From Mycolicibacter icosiumassiliensis (GTDB lineage: Bacteria > Actinomycetota > Actinomycetes > Mycobacteriales > Mycobacteriaceae), in assembly GCF_900078685.2 (NCBI RefSeq), contig NZ_LT546166.1:2558832-2622831 (forward strand): a stretch of 64,000 nt of DNA. Direction: 5' to 3'. Position numbers and translations under genes: made by a program. Each line of letters opens with the position of its first letter. The first letter of the stretch is position 1. This document shows, piece after piece, positions 9,020-17,171 of this stretch. The notes below the pieces were generated by a model. That model worked only from the letters and a program-made list of their open reading frames with translations. It was not told the origin of the DNA and did no database searches.

Positions 9020-10381
9020 ATGAAGAGATCCCTCATCCTGCTGACCAGCGCCGTCCTCGCCGCGGCCGGATGCTCGCTGGACACCACCACTGCCGGTGAC
9101 TCCATCGACGTGGTGGTGGGTTACCAGTCCAAGACCATCAACACCGCGACGGCGGGCACGCTGCTGCGAGCTCGCGGCTACCTGGAGCGCCGGCTCGCCG
9201 ACATCACCACCCGGACCGGAACCCGATACCGGGTCGACTGGCAGGACTATGACACCGGAGCACCGATCACCGCCCAGATGCTTGCCGAGAAGATCGACAT
9301 CGGGTCGATGGGGGACTACCCCATGCTGGTCAACGGCGTCCGAACCCGGGCCACCGAGCAGGCCCGTACCGAGATCGTCTCGGTGACCGGCTACCACCCG
9401 GCCGGTGCGCTGAACATGGTGGTGGTGTCGCCCGGCTCGGATGCGGACACGCTGGCCGACCTGGCCGGGGCCAAGGTGTCGGCCAGCGTGGGCTCGGCGG
9501 GTCACGGCACCCTGGTGCGCGCACTGGCCAGCACCGGCGCGCACGTCGAAGTGCTCAATCAGCAGCCTCAGGTCGGGGCATCAGCGCTGGAATCCGGTCA
9601 GGTCCAAGGCCTGTCGCAATTCGTGGCCTGGCCCGGACTGCTGGTGTATCAGGATCGGGCCCGCCTGCTCTACGACGGTGCCGAACTCAACTATCCGACC
9701 CTGCATGGGGTGGTGGTGCGCCGAAGCTATGCGCGAGCCCACCCAGAAGTGCTTGACGCATTCCTGCAAGCCCAGCTCGAGGCCACCGACTTCCTGAAAC
9801 GCAAACCGTTGGAGGCGGCCCGCATCGTCGCCGAGGGCAGCGGGCTGCCGCAGGAGGTCGTCTACCTCTACAACGGGCCGCGCGGCACTTCGTTCGACGC
9901 CACGCTCAAACCGCAACTGGTCGCCGCGCTGAAGAATGACGTGCCCTATCTCAAGTCGATCGGCGACTTCGCCGAGCTGGACGACTTCGACGTGGACGGG
10001 TTCGTCGACGACAGGCCGCTGCGCGCCGCGTTCGCTGCGCGAAAGCTGGACTACGACAAGGCGGTCGCCGCGATCGACCAGCCGACGACGGTTGGCGGTG
10101 AACTCTGGCTGGACGGCACCGAAACCACCGTGACCGTGCCGGACTCCGACGCGTTGCTGGACGCGGTGCGGGCCGCGAACGCCCGTGGCGATCAGGTGCG
10201 GGCCGCCTATGTCCACGACGCCGAACTGGGGACGCGGTGGTTCGCCGACAAATCGGCGTGGGTTCGCGACGGTGCGCACTACCTGCCCTTCGACACCACC
10301 GCTGGGGCGCAACGCTATATCGCCGCGCATCCGGGTGGCGTTGTGCTGGATTACCGTCAGGCCCTGGCGGGTGCGGCGTGA
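9020..10381 (+). CDS. ABC transporter solute-binding lipoprotein (NitT/TauT type) with NosL-like C-terminal domain
   Basis: A 453-residue lipoprotein: signal peptide MKRSLILLTSAVLAAAGC with lipobox LAAAGC (Cys18). Residues ~28-330 form a nitrate/sulfonate/taurine-type binding protein (KIDIGSMGDYPMLVNG, LADLAGAKVSASVGSAGHG, ALESGQVQGLSQFVAWPG). After a linker, residues ~375-453 hold a second small domain with the segments VRAAYVHDAELGTRWFADK, LPFDTTAGAQRYIAAH and PGGVVLDYRQAL, a pattern like NosL/copper-chaperone domains (surface Phe-Ala region, then AxxFxxxxGGxVxxF). The ligand is unknown; sulfonate-like compounds are the family default. The stop overlaps the permease start (GTGA). Confidence 0.85.
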   Translation: MKRSLILLTSAVLAAAGCSLDTTTAGDSIDVVVGYQSKTINTATAGTLLRARGYLERRLADITTRTGTRYRVDWQDYDTGAPITAQMLAEKIDIGSMGDYPMLVNGVRTRATEQARTEIVSVTGYHPAGALNMVVVSPGSDADTLADLAGAKVSASVGSAGHGTLVRALASTGAHVEVLNQQPQVGASALESGQVQGLSQFVAWPGLLVYQDRARLLYDGAELNYPTLHGVVVRRSYARAHPEVLDAFLQAQLEATDFLKRKPLEAARIVAEGSGLPQEVVYLYNGPRGTSFDATLKPQLVAALKNDVPYLKSIGDFAELDDFDVDGFVDDRPLRAAFAARKLDYDKAVAAIDQPTTVGGELWLDGTETTVTVPDSDALLDAVRAANARGDQVRAAYVHDAELGTRWFADKSAWVRDGAHYLPFDTTAGAQRYIAAHPGGVVLDYRQALAGAA

Positions 10382-11226
10382 CCGCGGTTCTGGCTGGTGC
10401 GCCGGCTGTGTCCGCTCCTGTAGGAGCCGTGCCGCGCCGGGCCCGGACACTCCGGCGGTCCTGGCTGCTGCGGCTGGGCTCGGTAGCGGCCGCACTGGGG
10501 CTGTGGCAGCTGTTGACCGTCGCCGATGTGCGGTGGTGGCTGCGGTTCGACACCCTGCCGACCGTCGATGAGGTCTTCACCACCTTGGTGCGCCGGTTGG
10601 GCACCGAGGCGTACTGGTTGGATCTGGCGCAGTCGCTGATCCGGATCCTCACCGGATTTGGCCTGGCGGCGACGGTCGGTGTGGCAACCGGCATTCTGCT
10701 GGGCAGGTCGCGGGTGGCTGCCGACGTGGTCGGCCCGCTCACCGAACTGATCCGGCCTATCCCGGCCATCGCGCTGGTTCCGGTTGCGATCCTGCTCTTT
10801 CCGGCCAGCGAACAGGGCATCGTGTTCATCACGTTCCTGGCGGCCTTCTTCCCGATCTTGGTCAGCACCCGCCACGCGGTGCGTGCCCTGCCCACGCTGT
10901 GGGAGGACTCGGTGCGCACCCTGGGCGGCGGACGCTGGGACGTGTTGAGCCAGGTGGTGATTCCGGGCATCCTGCCGGGCGTGTTCGGCGGCCTGTCGGT
11001 CGGCATGGGTGTGTCGTGGATCTGCGTGATCTCGGCGGAGATGATCTCCGGGCGTCTCGGAATCGGGTATCGCACCTGGCAGGCGTACACCGTGCTGGCC
11101 TACCCGGACGTGTTCGTCGGCATCATCACCATCGGCGTCCTGGGGTTCGCCACTTCGGCGGCGGTGGAGACGGTCGGGCGTCGGCTGACCCGCTGGCTGC
11201 CGCGAAGTGCGGAGAACGGGCGATGA
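10378..11226 (+). CDS. ABC transporter permease (SsuC/TauC family)
   Basis: A 282-residue integral membrane protein starting at GTG 10378, overlapping the solute-binding protein stop. The binding-protein-dependent transport signature is clear: ELIRPIPAIALVPVAILLF, then LPTLWEDSVRTLGGGRWDVLSQVVIPGILPGVFGG (EAA loop) and WICVISAEMISGRLGIGY. Five to six hydrophobic segments are visible. This arrangement is typical of permeases for sulfonates, taurine, nitrate or related anions. It works with the ATPase encoded next (ATGA overlap) and the lipoprotein upstream. Confidence 0.93.
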   Translation: MTAVLAGAPAVSAPVGAVPRRARTLRRSWLLRLGSVAAALGLWQLLTVADVRWWLRFDTLPTVDEVFTTLVRRLGTEAYWLDLAQSLIRILTGFGLAATVGVATGILLGRSRVAADVVGPLTELIRPIPAIALVPVAILLFPASEQGIVFITFLAAFFPILVSTRHAVRALPTLWEDSVRTLGGGRWDVLSQVVIPGILPGVFGGLSVGMGVSWICVISAEMISGRLGIGYRTWQAYTVLAYPDVFVGIITIGVLGFATSAAVETVGRRLTRWLPRSAENGR

Positions 11227-11954
11227 CAGTCGGCATGAGCCTGACGCTGGACCGGGTCCGGCTGTCCTACACCGGCTCTCCGGTGATCGACGAGCTGAGC
11301 CTGGCCGTGCGCCCGGGCGAGATCCTGGTGCTGACGGGTCCGTCCGGCTGCGGCAAGTCGACGGTGCTGCGGGCACTGGCCGGATTGCTGCATCCGGATC
11401 AGGGGCAGGTACTCGCCGACGACGCCGTGGTGAGGACCACCTCGAGGGACCGTGGCGTGGTGTTTCAGGACAACGCGCTGCTGCCGTGGCGTTCGGTGCG
11501 CTCCAACATTGAGCTGGCGCTGCGGCTGCGCGGTGTGCCTCGCACCGGGCGGCGGGCCCAAGCCGATCGGTGGATCGCCGAGCTGGGGCTGACCGGCTTC
11601 GGCGACTATCTGCCCAACAGCCTCTCCGGCGGGATGCGACAACGCGTTCAGCTGGCCCGCGGCCTGGCCGGTGCGCCCCGCGCGGTGATGATGGACGAAC
11701 CGTTCGGCGCGCTGGACAGCGCCACCCGTGCCGCCATGCAGGCGCTGCTGGTCGACACCTGGCGATCGCACCCGACCACGATCGTGTTCGTGACCCACGA
11801 TGTCGACGAGGCTTTGGCGCTCGGAGACCGAGTGGCGGTGCTGGGGCGCGCCGGAGAGCCGCTGCGGGCGCTGATCGAGGTACCCGAACCGCGCAGTGGC
11901 CGAGCCGAACCCGCACTGCGCACCACCATCCTCACCGCATTGGAGCACTCATGA
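11223..11954 (+). CDS. ABC transporter ATP-binding protein (SsuB/TauB family)
   Basis: A 243-residue ATPase with Walker [10 protein letters not shown] (39-47), Q-loop [10 protein letters not shown], signature [15 protein letters not shown], Walker [13 protein letters not shown] and switch His in [22 protein letters not shown] is typical of the nitrate/sulfonate/taurine ATPase group. It starts at ATG 11223 overlapping the permease stop, and its own stop overlaps the start of the flavoprotein gene (ATGA), so the transporter and flavoprotein are translated as one coupled unit. Confidence 0.95.
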   Translation: MTVGMSLTLDRVRLSYTGSPVIDELSLAVRPGEILVLTGPSGCGKSTVLRALAGLLHPDQGQVLADDAVVRTTSRDRGVVFQDNALLPWRSVRSNIELALRLRGVPRTGRRAQADRWIAELGLTGFGDYLPNSLSGGMRQRVQLARGLAGAPRAVMMDEPFGALDSATRAAMQALLVDTWRSHPTTIVFVTHDVDEALALGDRVAVLGRAGEPLRALIEVPEPRSGRAEPALRTTILTALEHS

Positions 11955-14662
11955 CGCAGGACTCCCTGCAGATCCCGGATGTCGCGACACCGCAGCGGCT
12001 GGACTGCGATGTGCTGGTGATCGGCGGCGGCACCGCCGGCACCATGGCCGCACTCACCGCCGCCGAACATGGCGCGCAGGTGCTGCTGCTGGAGAAGGCC
12101 CACGTGCGGCACTCCGGGGCGTTGGCGATGGGCATGGACGGCGTCAACAACGCCGTGATCCCCGGCAAGGCCGAACCCGAGGACTATGTCGCCGAGATCA
12201 CCCGCGCCAACGACGGAATCGTCAACCAGCGCACCATCTATCAGACCGCCACCCGGGGCTTTGCGATGGTGCAGCGGCTGGAACGTTACGGGGTGAAGTT
12301 CGAAAAGGATGAGCACGGCGAATACGCGGTGCGCCGGGTACACCGGTCCGGCTCCTATGTGCTGCCGATGCCGGAGGGCAAGGACGTCAAGAAGGCGCTC
12401 TACCGGGTGCTGCGGCAACGCTCGATGCGGGAGAAGATCCGCATCGAGAACCGGCTGATGCCGGTGCGGGTGCTCACCCGTGACGGCCGAGCAGTGGGCG
12501 CTGCCGCATTGCACACCCGCACCGGAGAATTCGTGGCGGTCGGAGCTAAGGCGGTGATCCTGGCCACCGGGCCATGCGGGCGCCTCGGGCTGCCCGCCTC
12601 GGGTTATCTGTATGGCACTTACGAGAACCCGACCAATGCCGGCGACGGCTACTCGATGGCCTATCACGCCGGCGCCGAGCTGTCCGGCATCGAATGCTTC
12701 CAGGTCAACCCGCTGATCAAGGACTACAACGGACCTGCCTGCGCCTACGTGGCCAATCCGTTCGGCGGCTATCAGGTGAACTCGCTGGGGGAGCGATTCG
12801 TCGACTCCGACTACTGGTCCGGCCAGATGATGGCCGAGGTCAAATCCGAGATCGACTCCGCGCGCGGGCCGATCTACCTCAAGGTTTCGCACCTGCCCGA
12901 CGAGACGCTGTCGGCGCTGGAGAACATCCTGCACACCACCGAGCGGCCCACCCGCGGAACCTTTCACGCCAACCGCGGACATGACTACCGCACCCACGAT
13001 ATTGAGATGCACATCTCCGAGATCGGTTTGTGCTCAGGGCATTCCGCATCGGGAGTGTGGGTCGACGAGCATGCCCGCACCACGGTTCCCGGCCTGTACG
13101 CTGCCGGCGACCTGGCCTGCGTGCCGCACAACTACATGATCGGTGCCTTCGTGTTCGGCGACCTCGCCGGCGCGGATGCGGCAACCACCCTGGGTGACAT
13201 CGCGGCGTCGCAGGAGTTGCCGGCCGACCAGCTCGCCGAGGCCCACGAGCTGATCTATCGCCCGTTGCGCCACCCCGACGGCCCGCCACAGCCGCAGGTA
13301 GAATACAAACTGCGCCGGTTCGTCAACGACTATGTGGCGCCGCCGAAATCGGCTGCCAAACTGTCGCTGGCAGTGCAGACCTTCGAGCGGATGCGCGGTG
13401 AGATCGCCCAGATGGGAGCCCGCAGCCCGCACGAGCTGATGCGCGCCGTCGAGGTGTCGTTTATCCGTGACTGCGCGGAGTTGGCCGCCCGGTCATCGCT
13501 GACCCGTACCGAGTCCCGTTGGGGCCTCTACCACGACCGTGCCGACCTGCCCGGCCGTGATGACACTCAGTGGGGCTACCACCTCAATGTGCGCAAACGT
13601 GCCGACGGCGCAATGGAATTCCTCAAGCGTCCCGTCGCCCCCTACTTCGTGGCCGTTCCCGAACTGGACGGGCTGCCGCCGAGCGACCAGTCAGTGCATG
13701 CGGTGGCTCAGCCGCCGCTGCTGGGAGGCCAGGCGCCGGCGACCGCGGAGTCACGGGTTGCGGCACGGGCCGCCGCGCACCCGCCGTCGCCGCGTATCGC
13801 GGCGGTGGTCGCCCTCGAGGAGCCGACGCTGGCCGACCTGGCCGGCTTCCTCGGTGATCCCGATCCTGCGGTGCGCCGTACCGCGGTCGCTGCGCTGAGC
13901 GAGCACACTCCCGACGGCTACGCCGGCGCGCTGTTCGGTGCGCTGGCCGATGCCGACGCCGCGGTGCGCCGGACCGCTGCAGACGGCGCACGTGAGCTCG
14001 TGGAAGTGATATCGGATCCAGGGTTGGTCGCTGAGCAGCGCAACTCGCCCGATCCGGTGGTCCGGGCCGCCGTGGTGTACCTGTTGTCCAGCCGGCGGAT
14101 CGGAGACCCGGCGGACTACCGAGCCGCCCTGGCCGACCCCGACCACCGGGTACGCATCGAAGCGGTGCGCGCACTGGTCTCGGTCGACGACGCGGCGACG
14201 GTGGCAATCGCCGCCGGCGACCGCAACCGCGAAGTACGCGTCGCCACGGCCAATGCCTTGGCGACGTTGCGTGCCGGTGCCGACTCCGTGCGAGGCCTGA
14301 TCGCCGACCCAGACCCACTGGTACGCGCCGCGGCGCTGGCCGCGCTCGGTGAGATCGGCTGCGGGCCGCAGGACCTCGCCGTCGTCACACCGGCACTGCG
14401 CGAGTCGGCGTGGCAGGTACGGGTCGGCGCGGCGCGCGCGCTGGTCGGTGCGGACGCCGACGCGGCGGTGCCGCTGCTGACGGTGGCGCTCGAAGACCCG
14501 CACCTTGACGTCCGCAAAGCTGCCGTACTGGGGCTGACCCGCTGGGCCGAATCCGACGTCAACGCCCGTGACGCGCTCGGTATCGCGATCAAGGACAACG
14601 ACGCCGACGTTCGCGCGTACGCGCGTCGGGCCTTGCAGGAAGCGGCCGGGTCAGTACGCTGA
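11951..14662 (+). CDS. FAD-dependent AprA/FrdA-like oxidoreductase fused to C-terminal HEAT repeats
   Basis: A 903-residue two-part protein. Residues ~1-600 are a flavoprotein of the fumarate reductase/adenylylsulfate reductase alpha family: Rossmann motif VLVIGGGTAGTMAALTAAEHG (24-44), EKAHVRHSGALAMGMDGVNN (flavin-contacting SGA loop), VILATGPCGRLGLPASG, and GLYAAGDLACVPHNYMIGAF (second FAD motif). From ~613 to the end come about nine HEAT/PBS-lyase-like repeats, each with DPDPxVRRxAVxAL-type helices (for example LADPDHRVRIEAVRAL, LIADPDPLVRAAALAALGEIG). HEAT repeats normally bind proteins. The gene overlaps the ABC ATPase (ATGA) and shares the operon with the AprB-like ferredoxin, its likely electron partner. 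The substrate is unknown; oxidation or reduction of an imported organosulfur compound is inference. Confidence 0.85.
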   Translation: MTQDSLQIPDVATPQRLDCDVLVIGGGTAGTMAALTAAEHGAQVLLLEKAHVRHSGALAMGMDGVNNAVIPGKAEPEDYVAEITRANDGIVNQRTIYQTATRGFAMVQRLERYGVKFEKDEHGEYAVRRVHRSGSYVLPMPEGKDVKKALYRVLRQRSMREKIRIENRLMPVRVLTRDGRAVGAAALHTRTGEFVAVGAKAVILATGPCGRLGLPASGYLYGTYENPTNAGDGYSMAYHAGAELSGIECFQVNPLIKDYNGPACAYVANPFGGYQVNSLGERFVDSDYWSGQMMAEVKSEIDSARGPIYLKVSHLPDETLSALENILHTTERPTRGTFHANRGHDYRTHDIEMHISEIGLCSGHSASGVWVDEHARTTVPGLYAAGDLACVPHNYMIGAFVFGDLAGADAATTLGDIAASQELPADQLAEAHELIYRPLRHPDGPPQPQVEYKLRRFVNDYVAPPKSAAKLSLAVQTFERMRGEIAQMGARSPHELMRAVEVSFIRDCAELAARSSLTRTESRWGLYHDRADLPGRDDTQWGYHLNVRKRADGAMEFLKRPVAPYFVAVPELDGLPPSDQSVHAVAQPPLLGGQAPATAESRVAARAAAHPPSPRIAAVVALEEPTLADLAGFLGDPDPAVRRTAVAALSEHTPDGYAGALFGALADADAAVRRTAADGARELVEVISDPGLVAEQRNSPDPVVRAAVVYLLSSRRIGDPADYRAALADPDHRVRIEAVRALVSVDDAATVAIAAGDRNREVRVATANALATLRAGADSVRGLIADPDPLVRAAALAALGEIGCGPQDLAVVTPALRESAWQVRVGAARALVGADADAAVPLLTVALEDPHLDVRKAAVLGLTRWAESDVNARDALGIAIKDNDADVRAYARRALQEAAGSVR

Positions 14663-14668
14663 CTCGTG

Positions 14669-15247
14669 ATGGCCACGTCGGATGCAGTTGGCGGGCCGGG
14701 TGGCAATTCCCGGCTGTCCGTACAGGACTGGGTGCAGGCCGGCTTCCGGATTCTGGCCGAAGACGGGCTCAAGGCGCTGACCATCGACCGGCTCTGCAAG
14801 CGGCTCGGTGTCACCAAGGGCAGCTTCTACTGGCATTTCGCCGACATGAAGGCCTACCGGCAGGCGTTGGTCGACACCTGGGCCGCCGTGCGCGACGCCG
14901 ACCGCGGCGATTTCGATGCACTGTCGGAACTACCGCCGCGTCAGCGGTTATCGCGCATGATGACCGCCCTGGTCGGTCCCTCGCATTGGATGCTGGAGCG
15001 GGCGATCCGCGAATGGGCGCGGTCAGAGGACGCCGTCGCCGCGGCGGTACGCAGCTCGGATCGGCGGGTGCTCAAGGCGGTTCGCCAGGTATTCCTCGAC
15101 GACGGTTTCGAGCCCGACGAGGCCGACATGCGTGCCAACGCAACGTTCGCCGCCGGAATCGGGTTTCTGCATCTGTCCGGTTCGGTGCCGAGCTCGCGAG
15201 CCGCCGGTCGGCGGGAACAGTTCCTGGACGTTATGCTGCGACACTGA
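14669..15247 (+). CDS. TetR-family regulator
   Basis: A 192-residue protein with an N-terminal TetR HTH (FRILAEDGLKALTIDRLCKRLGVTKGSFYWHFADMKAYRQAL). The C-terminal ligand domain is unassigned. ATG 14669 is preceded directly by an in-frame GTG at 14666, an equally possible start. It lies 6 bp after the flavoprotein operon and 33 bp before a flavin-dependent oxygenase gene in the same direction. A perfect palindrome at 15251-15268 in that 33-bp gap is its probable operator, so it most likely represses the 15281-17081 pair. Confidence 0.87.
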   Translation: MATSDAVGGPGGNSRLSVQDWVQAGFRILAEDGLKALTIDRLCKRLGVTKGSFYWHFADMKAYRQALVDTWAAVRDADRGDFDALSELPPRQRLSRMMTALVGPSHWMLERAIREWARSEDAVAAAVRSSDRRVLKAVRQVFLDDGFEPDEADMRANATFAAGIGFLHLSGSVPSSRAAGRREQFLDVMLRH

Positions 15248-15250
15248 TAC

Positions 15251-15268
15251 CCATACCAAAAGGTATGG
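15251..15268. promoter_or_regulatory. Palindromic operator CCATACC-N4-GGTATGG
   Basis: A perfect 7-bp inverted repeat (CCATACC AAAA GGTATGG) lies between the TetR stop (15247) and the oxygenase start (15281). It overlaps a mycobacterial-type -10 (TATGGT, 15264-15269) that would start transcription just before ATG 15281, so a bound dimer would block the promoter. The size suits a TetR-family site. Confidence 0.65.
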
Positions 15269-15280
15269 TACGGTCCGGGC

Positions 15281-16441
15281 ATGGCGACCATGACGGCCCC
15301 CGCGGTGACCGAGGAATTCATCTCCCGACTGGCGCAGCGCGCCGCGGCAGCCGAAGAGCTGCGTCGACTTCCGGCGGACACCGTCGAGGACTTCCGCAGC
15401 TCCGGGCTGGCCGGCCTGCTCTTGCCGGCCCGCTACGGCGGGCGGCAGGGCGAGTTTCCCGAGATTCTCGACCCGATTCGGCGGATGGCGCACGGCTGCG
15501 CGTCGAGTGCCTGGACGCTCGGGTTCTACATGCTGCACAACTGGATGCTGGCCCTCTTCGGCGAGCAGGCCCAGGACGAGGTATTCGCTGCCGGGCCGGT
15601 GCTGTGCCCGGCGCCGCTAGCACCCACCGGGCGCGGCGTGCCCGACGGTGACGGCATCCGGCTTTCCGGGCGATGGTCGTGGGCGACCGGAGTGATGGAC
15701 GCCGACTGGATCATGGTCGGTGCGATCTGCGGACCCAGCGAAGAGCCCTACCCGGCGCTGGCGCTGTTGCCGGTCAGCGAGATCGTCGTCGAGGATGTCT
15801 GGCACACCGCCGGGATGCGGGCAACCGGATCCAACGACGTCGTGATCGATAGTGTGTTTGTTCCGTCGCACCGGCTGGTCAAGGTCGTCGACGTCTACTC
15901 CGGTACCGCCCCCGGCGCCGAGCTGCATGACGTGTCGGTGTACCGGTGGCCGATGGTCCCGGCGCTGGCGCTGGTGGCCGCGATGCCCGCCCTCGGGTCG
16001 GCCGAATGGGTCGCCGACCTGTTCGCCGAGCGCCTGGCCGAACGAGTGCTGGCGTATTCCGGTGCTGCGCAGAAGAACCAGCCGGCGGCCCAGATCCGCC
16101 TCGGCGATGCGCGGGTTCGGCTGCGGGCTCTGCGCGGCTTGCTCGACGACACCGCCGGCCGGATTCAAGACGCGGTGGACGCCCGTGAGCGGATCGGGCG
16201 GCCCGTTCGGGCCGATGCCCGGGCCGCGGCCGCGTACATCGTGCACGAATCCCGCTCCGTGATCGCCGATCTGCTCGAATCCTCCGGTGCCAGTGCGCAG
16301 TTCGTCACCAACCCGCTGCAGCGCGCCAAACGCGACGTCGACGTCATCTGCGGGCACGTAGTCTTCGACTACGACGTGGCCCGCGAGTTGTCTGGCGCAC
16401 TCGAGGCCGGCGTGAAGATCTCACCGATCTCCATGATCTGA
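15281..16441 (+). CDS. Acyl-CoA dehydrogenase-like flavin-dependent monooxygenase (HsaA/DszC/SfnB group)
   Basis: A 386-residue protein of the acyl-CoA dehydrogenase superfamily: N-terminal helical domain (LRRLPADTVEDFRSSGLAGLLLPARYGGRQG), the central beta domain starting at IRLSGRWSWATGVMDADW, and a C-terminal four-helix part ending EAGVKISPISMI. The motif SGRWSWATG and HTAGMRATGSNDVVIDSVFVP match oxygenase members such as HsaA, DszC and SfnB, which use reduced flavin and O2, rather than true acyl-CoA dehydrogenases with a catalytic Glu. An azoreductase-type flavin reductase follows after 16 bp and could supply reduced FMN. The substrate is unknown. Confidence 0.8.
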   Translation: MATMTAPAVTEEFISRLAQRAAAAEELRRLPADTVEDFRSSGLAGLLLPARYGGRQGEFPEILDPIRRMAHGCASSAWTLGFYMLHNWMLALFGEQAQDEVFAAGPVLCPAPLAPTGRGVPDGDGIRLSGRWSWATGVMDADWIMVGAICGPSEEPYPALALLPVSEIVVEDVWHTAGMRATGSNDVVIDSVFVPSHRLVKVVDVYSGTAPGAELHDVSVYRWPMVPALALVAAMPALGSAEWVADLFAERLAERVLAYSGAAQKNQPAAQIRLGDARVRLRALRGLLDDTAGRIQDAVDARERIGRPVRADARAAAAYIVHESRSVIADLLESSGASAQFVTNPLQRAKRDVDVICGHVVFDYDVARELSGALEAGVKISPISMI

Positions 16442-16457
16442 CCGACGTAAGGACACC

Positions 16458-17081
16458 ATGAAGACGCTGTGGGTGGAGGCCAGCCCGAAGCAAGAGCACT
16501 CGCTGTCCTCGGCGCTGACGCAGGCCTTCTTGGACGCGGCGCCCGCGGCCGCGGTCGGCGACGTCGAACGGTTCTCGGTGTGGTCCGACGAGATGCTGGT
16601 GTTCGGACGCGACGCCGCATTCGCCAAGTTCGCACCGCTGTACGGCGAACGGCGAACCCCCGAGCAGCAGCAGATCTGGTCGGACGTGCTGGCGGAAATC
16701 GACCGGGTGCGCTCGTTCGATCGGCTGGTGGTGTCGTCGCCGATGTGGAATTGGCATGTGCCGCATGCCCTGAAGGCCTGGATCGATGTCATCGTGCAAC
16801 CGATGGCCAGCTTCACGCTTAACGAGCGCGGCGAACACGTGGGAACGTTGGGGCAGGGCAAGCCGCTGCAACTCATCTTGACTCGCTCCAGCGCCTACGA
16901 CGGCGACCGTGCCGACCTGCAAGACTTCCAGCGCCCGTATCTGGAATACGTGTTCACCATGCTGGGCTACAACGTCCAGACCCTGGTCTTCGAGCCGACC
17001 ACGCGCTGGACCGCCGAAGAGCGGGCCCAGATGCGCGACGCTGCGCTGGCGAAGGCCCGCCGCGCGGGGCAGCAGCTCTAG
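16458..17081 (+). CDS. FMN-dependent NAD(P)H azoreductase / flavin reductase (AzoR family)
   Basis: A 207-residue flavodoxin-fold protein beginning MKTLWVEASPKQEHSLSSALTQAF, with the AzoR FMN-phosphate loop in SPKQEHS, the isoalloxazine-contacting VVSSPMWNWHVPHALKAWID and ILTRSSAYDGD. These are the marks of AzoR-type NADH:FMN oxidoreductases. It sits 16 bp after the oxygenase gene, so the two probably form a flavin reductase/oxygenase pair. The gene ends at a strong bidirectional hairpin (17091-17146) that separates it from the convergent hydrolase gene. Confidence 0.88.
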   Translation: MKTLWVEASPKQEHSLSSALTQAFLDAAPAAAVGDVERFSVWSDEMLVFGRDAAFAKFAPLYGERRTPEQQQIWSDVLAEIDRVRSFDRLVVSSPMWNWHVPHALKAWIDVIVQPMASFTLNERGEHVGTLGQGKPLQLILTRSSAYDGDRADLQDFQRPYLEYVFTMLGYNVQTLVFEPTTRWTAEERAQMRDAALAKARRAGQQL

Positions 17082-17090
17082 GAAACATAC

Positions 17091-17146
17091 CGAGTGTGCG
17101 GTTTGGGCGGTGAAATCCCTTTGCAACCAACCAAACCGCACACTCG
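17091..17146. terminator. Bidirectional terminator hairpin, 16-bp perfect stem
   Basis: CGAGTGTGCGGTTTGG (17091-17106) is perfectly complementary to CCAAACCGCACACTCG (17131-17146), with a 24-base loop. It lies between the convergent azoreductase and beta-lactamase-fold genes, 9 bp after the former's stop and 25 bp before the latter's stop. There is no U-tract, which is usual for mycobacterial terminators. Confidence 0.75.
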
Positions 17147-17171
17147 ACGAGCGCTTCTGCCTAGGTCCGGC

